Below are positions 7,575 to 15,310 of a stretch of DNA of 30,028 nucleotides, in pieces. A model generated the notes under the pieces. It saw nothing but the letters and a program-made list of their open reading frames with translations, had not been told where the DNA came from and made no database searches. The DNA comes from HGM11368 sp051883415. GTDB taxonomy: Bacteria; Bacillota; Clostridia; Christensenellales; UBA3700. Every line of letters begins with the position of its first letter. Position 1 is the stretch's first letter. The stretch lies in assembly GCA_051883415.1 (NCBI GenBank), contig JBJETR010000063.1, positions 1-30,028 of the forward strand, in the 5' to 3' direction. A program made the position numbers and the translations under genes.

Positions 7575-9275
7575 ATGCTTCAACAACTTGTCATCAAAAA
7601 TATCGCAATTATCAGCAACCTTCAAGCCGAACTAGGAGTTGGGCTCAACGTTTTTAGCGGAGAAACGGGTGCAGGTAAATCGATAATAATAGATAGTATC
7701 AACTTTGTTCTAGGCAAGCGTGCCGACAAATCTCTCATCAGATATGGTCAGACTCAAGCTAGCGTCACTGCCACCTTCGATATATCTAATTGCAAGGCTA
7801 CCAAAGAAGTATTGCAAAACGTAGACGTTGACAATGACGACGACGTTTTGTGCATCAAGCGTACAATGACCTCGGACGGCAAGAATACTTGCTCGGTCAA
7901 CGGCGTCAAAATTACTCTTGCTATTCTGAGAGAGATAACCTCCACACTCGTAGACGTGTACGGACAACACGAGTCGACGTCAATGCTTGACGATTCCAAT
8001 CATCTTGCTCTGCTTGACGAATATTGCAGGGAAGAAATTGCCGAGCTAAAAGAGGCGCAAGCAAAATATTATTCACAATATCGCAATACTTTGTCCAAGT
8101 TGCAAAAGTACGGCTCCATGTCGGAACTCAACAAAAACGTAGACCTGCTTGCATATCAAATCAAAGAAATAGACGATGCCGACCTCAAAGACGGCGAAGA
8201 AGAGGACTTGCTCGCTACTCGTAGAATGATGAACAATTCTCAAAAGATTGTTACATCGCTCTCTACAGCCTACAATCTCATATCTCAAGACGAGGGAAGC
8301 GTGCTGGAAAGGCTAGCCATATCCAACAAAGAGTTAGAAAAAATCTGCGATGACGTGAGCGAAATCGACGAATATCTTGAGAGGATGGATAGCTGTATAT
8401 CAGAGCTAAAAGACTTGTCTTCTTCATTGCAAGATTTGGCACTGTCTTGTGAATTTGACCAGCATCAGTATGAATATATCGAACAAAGACTTGAGCTCAT
8501 TCGTAGACTCAAGAAAAAATACGGTTCAACCGTAGCAGAAATCTTGCAATACAAAGACAAACTTCAAGAAGAATACGACTTTTATTGCGACGGCGAAGCT
8601 CAAATTGAGATTTTGCAAAACCAGCTAGATAAAGAGAAACGTTTACTTATTGACAACAGCGTTTCCCTCAGCATGCTTAGGCGAAAATACGCACGCAAGC
8701 TTGGCGACAAAATTCAAAGCGAGCTAGCCGAGCTAGGTATGAAAAACTGTCAATTTGATACCCGATTCGACGTTCAGCCAACCGACAACGATATTATAGA
8801 CAAGATTACGTCCAACGGCTTCGATAGCCCCGTATTCTTATTTTCCGCCAACACAGGTCAACCTGTCAGAGAACTTAGCAAAATCATATCGGGCGGAGAG
8901 TTGTCTAGATTTATGCTTGCAGTCAAGTCAACTTTAGCAGGTTTAGATGGCGTAGACAGTATGATTTTCGATGAAATTGACAGCGGTATTAGCGGTCATA
9001 CTGCACAAGTTGTAGCCAACAAACTCTACCAAATCAGCAAAAGCAGACAAGTATTAGCTATCACACATTTACCGCAATTAGCCGCTATGGCTGACCACAA
9101 CTACCTCATAGACAAGACCGTCAAAGACGGCGAAACCAACACAATGCTTACCAAACTCGAGGGTGACGATCTAATCGGCGAACTGTCAAGACTTATCGGT
9201 GGCAGTCAATCGTCGCAAGTTGCTATCGAACACGCCAAAGAGCTTAAGCGACAAGCCAACGAATCCAAAAGGTAA
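7575..9275 (+). CDS. recN: DNA repair protein RecN
   Basis: RecN is an SMC-like ATPase that acts early in double-strand-break repair and holds DNA ends or sister chromatids together. The 566 residues show the SMC layout: an N-terminal ATPase half with Walker A FSGETGAGKSIIID (27-40), a long charged coiled-coil section from about 150 to 360 (many K/E/L heptads, for example LQEEYDFYCDGEAQIEILQ), and a C-terminal half. The latter carries the ABC signature ISGGELSR (438-445), Walker B MIFDE (463-467) and the ITHLPQLAA switch. There is no clear ribosome-binding site, so translation probably couples to argR. I see no SOS box directly upstream. Confidence 0.96.
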   Translation: MLQQLVIKNIAIISNLQAELGVGLNVFSGETGAGKSIIIDSINFVLGKRADKSLIRYGQTQASVTATFDISNCKATKEVLQNVDVDNDDDVLCIKRTMTSDGKNTCSVNGVKITLAILREITSTLVDVYGQHESTSMLDDSNHLALLDEYCREEIAELKEAQAKYYSQYRNTLSKLQKYGSMSELNKNVDLLAYQIKEIDDADLKDGEEEDLLATRRMMNNSQKIVTSLSTAYNLISQDEGSVLERLAISNKELEKICDDVSEIDEYLERMDSCISELKDLSSSLQDLALSCEFDQHQYEYIEQRLELIRRLKKKYGSTVAEILQYKDKLQEEYDFYCDGEAQIEILQNQLDKEKRLLIDNSVSLSMLRRKYARKLGDKIQSELAELGMKNCQFDTRFDVQPTDNDIIDKITSNGFDSPVFLFSANTGQPVRELSKIISGGELSRFMLAVKSTLAGLDGVDSMIFDEIDSGISGHTAQVVANKLYQISKSRQVLAITHLPQLAAMADHNYLIDKTVKDGETNTMLTKLEGDDLIGELSRLIGGSQSSQVAIEHAKELKRQANESKR

Positions 9276-9296
9276 TATCAATTATTTTAGTATATT

Positions 9297-9338
9297 CTCC
9301 TTGCTTTTTCTTACACTAATCAAAGCAAGGAGATTTTT
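9297..9338 (+). promoter_or_regulatory. Hairpin burying the spoIVB ribosome-binding site; possible recN terminator
   Basis: CTCCTTGCTTT (9297-9307) is perfectly complementary to AAAGCAAGGAG (9322-9332), with a 14-nt loop. The right arm contains the AAGGAG Shine-Dalgarno of spoIVB (ATG 9339), so folding would hide it. The right arm is followed by ATTTTT, so the same hairpin could also act as an intrinsic terminator after recN. Either way it separates spoIVB expression from the upstream operon. Confidence 0.65.
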
Positions 9339-10499
9339 ATGTCAAAGAGACTAAAATTTACAACTAGTTTTGTCATTCTCACAACAATAATATTGGCAGT
9401 TAGTTTAGGTTTTTGTTTTTTACAAGACGTTATGAGCTGTCAAAATGCCAATAGCAATTGCGCTATTACGGATATTACTCAAGCAGAAGACGTACAAGTA
9501 GAGAGGGTAGCAAAAACCGACGAAAGCAATTATCTATTATCAGATTATATTTTTGAGGCGTCTACTTCTAATTCAATCAAGACAGTCAATATTGGAGGTT
9601 TTCCCGTAGGAATCAACCTCAAGACTGACGGACTAATTATTTTATCTAAGTGCAAAGTTGTAACCTCTAAAGGCGTCGTAGAACCGGCTCAAGCAATAGA
9701 CGTCAAGAATGGCGACGTTTTGGTTGCAGTCAACGATTGTGCTATCAAATGCAAAGAAGACGTTGAGAGAGCTTTGAGCGAGTGCGACGGCGAAACTACC
9801 TTGACTATCAGACGTGGTAGCACGACCAACAAATTTTCAATAACGCCCGTTGTAGATAGCGTCAACGGCAAAAAAAGAATCGGACTTGTATTACAAGACG
9901 GCGTGCTAGGCATAGGTACCATGACCTTTATAGATGCCAGCACAGGCAACTATGCTTGCCTTGGACATCCAATCAAAGATAGTGACAACAACGACGTTAT
10001 TTGTGGTGGAGGCAACATTTTTACAGCCGACGTTTCGGGTGTCAAAAAGGGACAAAAGGGCAAGGCAGGTGAGTTGTCGGGAATATTCGATTATACCATT
10101 ATGCCAATAGGTAGCGTCACCAAAAACAACACTTTCGGATTATACGGGCAGTATCAACAAAAAGTTTCGACCAACTCTATCCAAATTGCACATAGAGATG
10201 CTATCAAGCCCGGCAAAGCGCAGATTTTGACTACGATAAGCGGCAGTAAACCAAGATTGTATGACATTGAGATTATCAAAGTCAACAAGCAATCTGAGCC
10301 TAGTGACAAAAGTATGGTAATTCGTATCGTTGACCAGCAGCTACTCAAAATTACGGGAGGAATTGTCCAGGGTATGAGTGGCAGTCCTATTATCCAAAAC
10401 GGAATGCTAGTGGGTGCGGTCACACACGTCTTTATCAACGATCCGACCAAAGGTTACGGACTCTTTGCTCAATGGATGATTGAAGAGTGCAACAAATAA
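9339..10499 (+). CDS. spoIVB: SpoIVB peptidase (S55 family, sporulation signalling protease)
   Basis: SpoIVB is made in the forespore and secreted into the intermembrane space, where it cuts SpoIVFA so that SpoIVFB can activate pro-sigmaK in the mother cell. The 386-residue protein begins with a membrane anchor or signal (residues 9-27). A PDZ domain follows at about 85-165 (FPVGINLKTDGLIIL ... VKNGDVLVAVND). The S55 protease domain then runs to the end, with the conserved catalytic-type His in CLGHPI (H210) and Ser in QGMSGSPI (S347), followed by GAVTHVFINDPTKGYG. All key residues are present, so it should be active. It follows recN as in Bacillus and Clostridium, but the usual next gene, spo0A, is absent. 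Confidence 0.95.
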   Translation: MSKRLKFTTSFVILTTIILAVSLGFCFLQDVMSCQNANSNCAITDITQAEDVQVERVAKTDESNYLLSDYIFEASTSNSIKTVNIGGFPVGINLKTDGLIILSKCKVVTSKGVVEPAQAIDVKNGDVLVAVNDCAIKCKEDVERALSECDGETTLTIRRGSTTNKFSITPVVDSVNGKKRIGLVLQDGVLGIGTMTFIDASTGNYACLGHPIKDSDNNDVICGGGNIFTADVSGVKKGQKGKAGELSGIFDYTIMPIGSVTKNNTFGLYGQYQQKVSTNSIQIAHRDAIKPGKAQILTTISGSKPRLYDIEIIKVNKQSEPSDKSMVIRIVDQQLLKITGGIVQGMSGSPIIQNGMLVGAVTHVFINDPTKGYGLFAQWMIEECNK

Positions 10500-10525
10500 C
10501 TAAACATTTATTATTTAGTTTTTCC

Positions 10526-10550
10526 AAAATCCGCCAAAACGGCGGATTTT
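10526..10550 (+). terminator. Intrinsic terminator after spoIVB
   Basis: AAAATCCGCC (10526-10535) pairs with GGCGGATTTT (10541-10550) across a 5-nt loop, a strong GC-rich stem ending in four T residues. A weaker hairpin, AACTAAA/TTTAGTT with trailing T residues, lies just upstream at 10498-10520 and overlaps the spoIVB stop. Together they close the 10-kb housekeeping operon. Confidence 0.85.
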
Positions 10551-10588
10551 CAAATTTTCATCAATTTGTCGAAAAATGAAAAAAACGG

Positions 10589-10617
10589 TTGATTATTTTT
10601 TTGTATTGTATTATCAT
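10589..10617 (+). promoter_or_regulatory. Promoter of the XRE/Cys-cluster regulator gene
   Basis: TTGATT (10589-10594) and TATCAT (10612-10617) are separated by exactly 17 nt, each one or two bases from consensus. Transcription would begin near 10624, at the left end of a large palindrome. The start codon is at 10689, giving a leader of about 65 nt. Confidence 0.6.
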
Positions 10618-10621
10618 ATTA

Positions 10622-10667
10622 TTACTTGCTATATTACAACTACGTTTGCGTAGTAATAGCAAAGTAA
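10622..10667 (+). promoter_or_regulatory. 46-nt imperfect palindrome at the transcription start (operator or leader hairpin)
   Basis: The left arm is TTACTTGCTATATTACAACTACG and the right arm CGTAGTAATAGCAAAGTAA, joined by TTTG. They pair almost throughout, with three single-base bulges. It lies at the predicted transcription start of the XRE-type gene. Such a position suits an operator for self-repression or a leader hairpin; the sequence cannot tell which. Confidence 0.6.
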
Positions 10668-10688
10668 TTATTAATAGAGGGTATAGAT

Positions 10689-11021
10689 ATGTCAATAGTA
10701 CGAAAACGCATCAATTGGGAAATGACGGGAAAAAATTTGCAATTTAATAGAAAACATAATATGAAATTAATACGCAAAATTTGCCGTGAACTTAATTATT
10801 CAGAGGAAGATTGTAATTGTACCGGTACTTGCGAATCGTGTACTATCGATATTGATGATTACATTTCTTGTAGAGAACTAGCCCAAGTGCTCAACGTTAC
10901 AAGTAACATCATTACCAATTGGGAGAGTGGACTTACACCTGTACCATACGAGGATTTGCTAATGTATCAAGAAATTTGCGAGATACCTTTGGACGAGCTA
11001 ATAGTTTTTTATGAACAATAA
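10689..11021 (+). CDS. Small XRE-type helix-turn-helix protein with an inserted cysteine cluster
   Basis: I do not recognise a named gene. The 110-residue protein starts with MSIVRKRINW and then follows an XRE/Cro-type pattern: a first helix (GKNLQFNRKHNMKLIRKICREL, 14-35), and later ISCRELAQVLNVTSNIITNWESG (59-81) with the classic helix-turn-helix order. It ends in PYEDLLMYQEICEIPLDELI. Between the first helix and the helix-turn-helix is an unusual insert, DCNCTGTCESC, with cysteines 42, 44, 48 and 51 (C-x-C-x3-C-x2-C); further cysteines are at 32, 61 and 97. Four close cysteines suggest a bound metal or Fe-S cluster, so a metal- or redox-sensing regulator is a reasonable inference. It has its own promoter, a GAGGG ribosome-binding site and a terminator, so it is a single-gene unit. 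It occupies the usual spo0A position but shares no features with Spo0A. Confidence 0.75.
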   Translation: MSIVRKRINWEMTGKNLQFNRKHNMKLIRKICRELNYSEEDCNCTGTCESCTIDIDDYISCRELAQVLNVTSNIITNWESGLTPVPYEDLLMYQEICEIPLDELIVFYEQ

Positions 11022-11027
11022 CAAGTA

Positions 11028-11050
11028 AGCAACTATAATATTTAGTTGCT
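11028..11050 (+). other. Stem-loop just after the XRE-type gene
   Basis: AGCAACTA (11028-11035) pairs perfectly with TAGTTGCT (11043-11050) across 7 nt. No T-tract follows, so it may protect the mRNA 3' end or assist the real terminator 30 nt downstream. Confidence 0.45.
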
Positions 11051-11079
11051 AATTATTGGCAACTAATAAGTTTACCAAT

Positions 11080-11108
11080 AAAAAACTTGTATATTTTGCA
11101 AGTTTTTT
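11080..11108 (+). terminator. Intrinsic terminator after the XRE-type gene
   Basis: AAAAAACTTG (11080-11089) pairs with CAAGTTTTTT (11099-11108), loop 9 nt, with a further long T-run at 11110-11118. This separates the small regulator gene from the three-gene operon that starts at 11231. Confidence 0.8.
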
Positions 11109-11230
11109 ATTTTTTTTGCTTAGTTTTAGTATTATTCAATCAAAAGCCGATTGCTCTGTACTATTAGCCGATAATACAATTTTATTAGACAAGGCAATAT
11201 GCCAAAAAAATAAAGAAAGGAGGACCTAGT

Positions 11231-12832
11231 ATGATCAAAGCTACAATCGAACTTTTGCTGTCGCAATATTTTCTTTTCAAGTCTATTTTGGGCAACTATC
11301 TTAGTGACGGAAAGGGCATATTCGACTATCTAAGCAAAATCTTTATGATTCCGACTACCGAATCAGACCAACTCTTCAGTGCAATTCAAAATCCGATTAT
11401 TCAAGGATTTAACACGCAAGAAGAATACATGAGATATATGAGAATACAACATTATCTCAAAGAGCAAGGTGATGACGTCAAACGTGACGCCTACATACGT
11501 GAGATTGCCAAAATCAAAGGCAGCGCCATTCTTTCCGCCAACGAAAATAAGTATCTGCTAAGTAACGAAGTCACACTAAACTTAGTATTGGATTGTTTGT
11601 CTAAGAATGCTACAATCGGCAAGGTCCAAGCCTTAAAAATTTTAGGAATTATGCAGTGCGAAGGCATTATTGTTGACCAAAACGTCTTCGAAGGCAAAAA
11701 GAAACTCTCCAAATCTGCGGAGTGGAACGACTGCGTTAGCATTTTGTGCCTATTATACTACAACAAGGACGATGACTCATGTAAGTCATATTATATGAGC
11801 AAGCTTCGACAAATCCTGATTGATTCGCCCCTAGGAGAGCTATATAATGCTGCTGAGGCGTATTACGGTGTATATCGACTATCCGATACACCGGAAGTTA
11901 AGCTGCTCAACAAAGCCTTCTTTTCGGGTGTATTGAAGCCCGACGTTATCGATTCTAAGTATTCTCGTATAGTGTTCAGCCAAATTTTGTCGCTCAAAGA
12001 CAAAGAAAAAACTATTTTTTCTGCCGACAAAATACGTATATCCGACGTAAGCGATTTACCGCTAAGATTATCCAACAACGTGCAAAGCTACGACTTAGAC
12101 CTCGCCTTTAACCGATTGGCAATTCAAAGACAAGGCGAAATTCAAAGAATAATAGCTTCGTTGAAGAGTAGCTCTCTGGCTAAGTCTGCCTTTTATCGTC
12201 CGACGTGTATATGTAGCGATTCCAAATATTTGCTCAACTCGTATGCCGATGCCATTATGTCGGGCGTTGATGCCAATTGCGAAGTAATAGACGTCTCTCA
12301 ACTAAACACTAACGACGTAGAACGTACGTCCAACAACGTAATATTGCGTAGTATCAACGAGGACAAGAGCAATATAATTATGTTGTACTTGTTTGGACGC
12401 GTCGAACCATATATTTTCAATCAAATCAACAAGTTCCTGCAAACAATCGAGAGGGGAAAATTCCATTTGCATTTGCCCAACGTCACGTTAGATTTGAGTA
12501 GCATATTGCCTATATGTTTTTGCGACAATGCCAACGCAAGACAACTAAAAAATTACTGCGATATTATTCAGCTACAGTCACTCAGCGAGCAAGAATTCGA
12601 TAGTGCGGTACAAGACATAATCTCTCACAAAGAACGTCAAATAGGCGACATTAAGATTTGCCTTGACGGTGAAGCACACGTTGTTTTTGGCAATACCGAC
12701 GTAGATAGAGCCGAGCAATTCATAGATTTTGCCGTCTGTGCACACGGCAATAGCAGTCACGAATTATCTATATCTCGCCGTGACTTACAAGCATTATCGC
12801 ACAGCAACTATACAATAGGTTTTAAGGAGTAA
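11231..12832 (+). CDS. Large protein with degenerate ClpB/ClpX-like AAA+ module (predicted pseudo-ATPase)
   Basis: No named family is recognised. Residues 1-280 are mostly helical; the stretch VQALKILGIMQCEGI (132-146) followed by KKLSKSAEWNDCVSILCLLYY has a Sel1/TPR-like feel. From about 293 the order of elements follows a ClpB-type second AAA+ domain: AIQRQGEIQRIIASLKSS (compare VVGQDEAVxAVxxAIRRS), the P-loop position (TCICSDSKYLL, 325-335), CEVIDVSQL (350-358, compare LIRIDMSEY), IIMLYLFGRVEPYIFN (382-397, compare VVLLDEIEKAHPDVFN), FLQTIERGKF, and the lid DIIQLQSLSEQEFDSAV (444-460, compare DEIIVFHPLSxEEL). Walker A Gly/Lys-Thr and Walker B Asp-Glu (here Y386-L387) are gone. ATP hydrolysis is therefore unlikely and a structural or adaptor role is inferred. 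It has a near-perfect AAAGGAGG ribosome-binding site and lies 5 nt before the ATPase gene. Confidence 0.6.
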   Translation: MIKATIELLLSQYFLFKSILGNYLSDGKGIFDYLSKIFMIPTTESDQLFSAIQNPIIQGFNTQEEYMRYMRIQHYLKEQGDDVKRDAYIREIAKIKGSAILSANENKYLLSNEVTLNLVLDCLSKNATIGKVQALKILGIMQCEGIIVDQNVFEGKKKLSKSAEWNDCVSILCLLYYNKDDDSCKSYYMSKLRQILIDSPLGELYNAAEAYYGVYRLSDTPEVKLLNKAFFSGVLKPDVIDSKYSRIVFSQILSLKDKEKTIFSADKIRISDVSDLPLRLSNNVQSYDLDLAFNRLAIQRQGEIQRIIASLKSSSLAKSAFYRPTCICSDSKYLLNSYADAIMSGVDANCEVIDVSQLNTNDVERTSNNVILRSINEDKSNIIMLYLFGRVEPYIFNQINKFLQTIERGKFHLHLPNVTLDLSSILPICFCDNANARQLKNYCDIIQLQSLSEQEFDSAVQDIISHKERQIGDIKICLDGEAHVVFGNTDVDRAEQFIDFAVCAHGNSSHELSISRRDLQALSHSNYTIGFKE

Positions 12833-12837
12833 ATGAT

Positions 12838-14505
12838 ATGAACGATTTTAGTCAACTTATCAATGGATACGAAAATACCAGACTCATAGACTATAACAAC
12901 GCCTTAGATTTGTCCAACACCGTATCATACGAAGACTTACCGGGTTGTACCATCGAAGGCGTGCTCAAAGCTTGTTTCCACGTTGACGGACGATTGATGC
13001 AAGTATATAGCGAAAAAGAAAATCACGTAGCAGTTATTGCAGGAACACGACTCGGTAAGACTACGTCTTACGTCATTCCTACAATACTTTCGTTTGCTCG
13101 CCAAAAAGTAAAAAAGAGCATGATTATTTCCGATCCTAAAGGAGAGATATACAGACAAACCTACAATACCCTTATTCAGGAGGGCTACAGAGTTTTACTG
13201 CTTAATTTTCGTGATTACACGCACTCGGAGTGTTGGAATATACTTACTCCGTTATTCAGAAGTTACAAAGGCATCCAAAATATCTACGATGAAGTAGAAG
13301 TAGTAACTGTTGGCGATGATTACTACAACAAATTTAGGGGCATAGTATATGACAATCAAGTTGAGCTTGACAATGCGATTAAGCAAGCTCAAGACAACGT
13401 TATGTGCCAAATCAGTGCAGAAATCGAAAATATTTGTTATATGTTCATATCCAATACAAAAAAAGAAGATCCTTATTGGGACAATTGTTCTCGTCAAATC
13501 CTCAAAGCATTTATTTGGGCAATGTTGGAGGATAGTGATTTAGAAGAAGATAATCCGAGAAAAATCACCGAGGACACTTTTTCTATCAAAACTATCGTCA
13601 ATATTTTCAATACTTTTGTAGAAAGATCTACTAATTATGACGAATTTAATTATGACGACAAGGGATATTTTTCTAAGCGTAGCAGCGATTCGATGGCTAG
13701 ACGCATATTTGACCAAGCCGTGCTAAGCATTCCGATGAGCACACGTGGATGTGTACTGTCGATTTTTATCACTAATATATCGATTTTTACCGATATTGCA
13801 GTCAAGCTAATAACAAGTTGCAATTCTTTTGATATCAAAGATACCATCCAACAGCCAACAGTAATTTTTATTGACTATCGCGACGAAATCAAATCCCAAT
13901 ACAAGCTTATCAGCTTGTTTGTACAACATGCTTACAAGTATTTGATAGAGGAAGCCAACCAACAACCGAACGGCAAATTGAGAGTACCTTTCTACTTTAT
14001 ATTAGATGAATTTGGCAACTTTCCTACAATCAAAGACTTCGATGCAACCATATCGGCATGTGCGGGACGCAATATCTTCTTTATACTAATCATTCAGTCC
14101 TACGCTCAGCTTAACAACGTATATGGAAAAGACGTGGCAGAAATCATCAAAGACAATCTCAACATGCATGTATTCTTTGGCAGTAACAACGCAGCTACTT
14201 TGCATGAATTTTCGGTAGAATGTGGCAAGATTACGAGAGTATCACCCATTAGTGCTATCAACGGTAATTCTGTCGATATCGAGCAGTTTCAGCTAGAAAC
14301 TATACCGCTCATACCTGTCAGTAGGCTATCGCATTTTCAAGTTGGAGAATGTATCATAACCGAAGCCAATAGCGGATACGTCATGTTGTCCAAGCTAGAG
14401 AGATATTTTACGTGTCCGGAATTTATCGATTTAGCTGCTGCGTCGGAGAAAGACTATAAGTGTTCCATCAACTTGTTTGCACCGCAATATAATTATTCTA
14501 TCTGA
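12838..14505 (+). CDS. Soluble VirD4/TraG-type (T4SS coupling protein-like) ATPase
   Basis: The family pumps DNA or protein substrates as hexameric ATPases and in conjugation couples the relaxosome to the type IV channel. The 555-residue protein has Walker A AGTRLGKTTSYVIP (68-81), the family's SDPKGEIYRQT segment (98-108), VLLLNFRDYTHSECWNIL (119-136), the DPYWDNCSRQILKAFIWAML helix (211-230), Walker B FYFILDEFGNFPTIKDFD (385-402), ACAGRNI (407-413) and the glutamine sensor IIQSYAQLNNVYG (418-430), all typical of VirD4/TraG. The N-terminal pair of transmembrane helices found in true coupling proteins is absent, and no relaxase, VirB4 or pilin gene lies nearby. Its ribosome-binding site AAGGAG lies in the end of the preceding gene. 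The two gene products probably work together. Substrate unknown. Confidence 0.85.
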   Translation: MNDFSQLINGYENTRLIDYNNALDLSNTVSYEDLPGCTIEGVLKACFHVDGRLMQVYSEKENHVAVIAGTRLGKTTSYVIPTILSFARQKVKKSMIISDPKGEIYRQTYNTLIQEGYRVLLLNFRDYTHSECWNILTPLFRSYKGIQNIYDEVEVVTVGDDYYNKFRGIVYDNQVELDNAIKQAQDNVMCQISAEIENICYMFISNTKKEDPYWDNCSRQILKAFIWAMLEDSDLEEDNPRKITEDTFSIKTIVNIFNTFVERSTNYDEFNYDDKGYFSKRSSDSMARRIFDQAVLSIPMSTRGCVLSIFITNISIFTDIAVKLITSCNSFDIKDTIQQPTVIFIDYRDEIKSQYKLISLFVQHAYKYLIEEANQQPNGKLRVPFYFILDEFGNFPTIKDFDATISACAGRNIFFILIIQSYAQLNNVYGKDVAEIIKDNLNMHVFFGSNNAATLHEFSVECGKITRVSPISAINGNSVDIEQFQLETIPLIPVSRLSHFQVGECIITEANSGYVMLSKLERYFTCPEFIDLAAASEKDYKCSINLFAPQYNYSI

Positions 14506-14550
14506 CCAAAGCTTAGAAATAATCTAACAAATACTAATATGGAGGATATC

Positions 14551-15183
14551 ATGGCAACCGATAATATAAGTGTTCAAGATAACAACTATCAAGACAATGC
14601 TACGACGTCTATTACACCGTCAGTTAGAAGTAGGGCGTACGATATAATAGACAATAAAAAATCTATCACAATTCCTCTATTGCAAAAAGAGCTAAATTTG
14701 TCATACTTGGATGCTAAAAGTATCATTGACGATTTTCTTAGCCTTGGTTTTATTGAGTATAGAGGTGGCATTGTATACGCAAAAGCCGCTAAAAAGGTCA
14801 AAGAAAAAAGAAAATACGACCTGGACGTAGCAAAAGAAAGATATATTGATTTGATAAACAAATCTTTATCCGGTAGTATAGTTTTGCACAATGTATTTAC
14901 TTTGACTCTAGCAGGTCTTGACAATGACAATAATAGCAATGAAAACGATTTTACTTTTGAATTTAATAGCAACAAAGAGGGGTATTATATAGTCAACGTT
15001 GGTAAAATTTTGACTAAAAAACAGCTTGCTTCACCTAAATTTATCGATTATATCGGTAAATTCAGCAACGTATTCATCTACGGAGGCAGAATATGGGTAC
15101 AATTCAAAGAAATATCAAAATTATTTAGCGCACTTATCACCCTGCATAGTATTGTCCAGCTAATTAATGCCAACGTATTTTGA
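14551..15183 (+). CDS. Winged-helix protein with an FtsK-gamma-like domain
   Basis: I choose ATG 14551 rather than 14539, because GGAGG at 14541-14545 is a textbook ribosome-binding site 5 nt before 14551 and overlaps the earlier ATG. That gives 210 residues. After a polar Asn/Asp/Gln-rich tail, residues 28-76 read RAYDIIDNKKSITIPLLQKE then LNLSYLDAKSIIDDFLSLGFIE. This matches the FtsK/SpoIIIE gamma domain (compare STSLLQRRFRIGYNRAARLMDDMEERGIV), which reads DNA orientation sequences for the translocase motor. Residues 110-210 form an unrecognised mixed alpha/beta domain (FIDYIGKFSNVFIYGGRIWVQF). With a DNA-pumping ATPase directly upstream, it looks like a separately encoded DNA-recognition subunit; this is inference. 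The gene lies 45 nt after the ATPase stop, and no terminator separates them. Confidence 0.65.
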   Translation: MATDNISVQDNNYQDNATTSITPSVRSRAYDIIDNKKSITIPLLQKELNLSYLDAKSIIDDFLSLGFIEYRGGIVYAKAAKKVKEKRKYDLDVAKERYIDLINKSLSGSIVLHNVFTLTLAGLDNDNNSNENDFTFEFNSNKEGYYIVNVGKILTKKQLASPKFIDYIGKFSNVFIYGGRIWVQFKEISKLFSALITLHSIVQLINANVF

Positions 15184-15310
15184 TTGACACCTATCATTAC
15201 CTTGCCCATACCTCAATACGACCTCATAAAATATGTCCTCAAACATTGACTTTTGATAATCGTGCGTGTACAATATTTTTAGAGTAATATCCAACGTTTT
15301 TCTATATATA

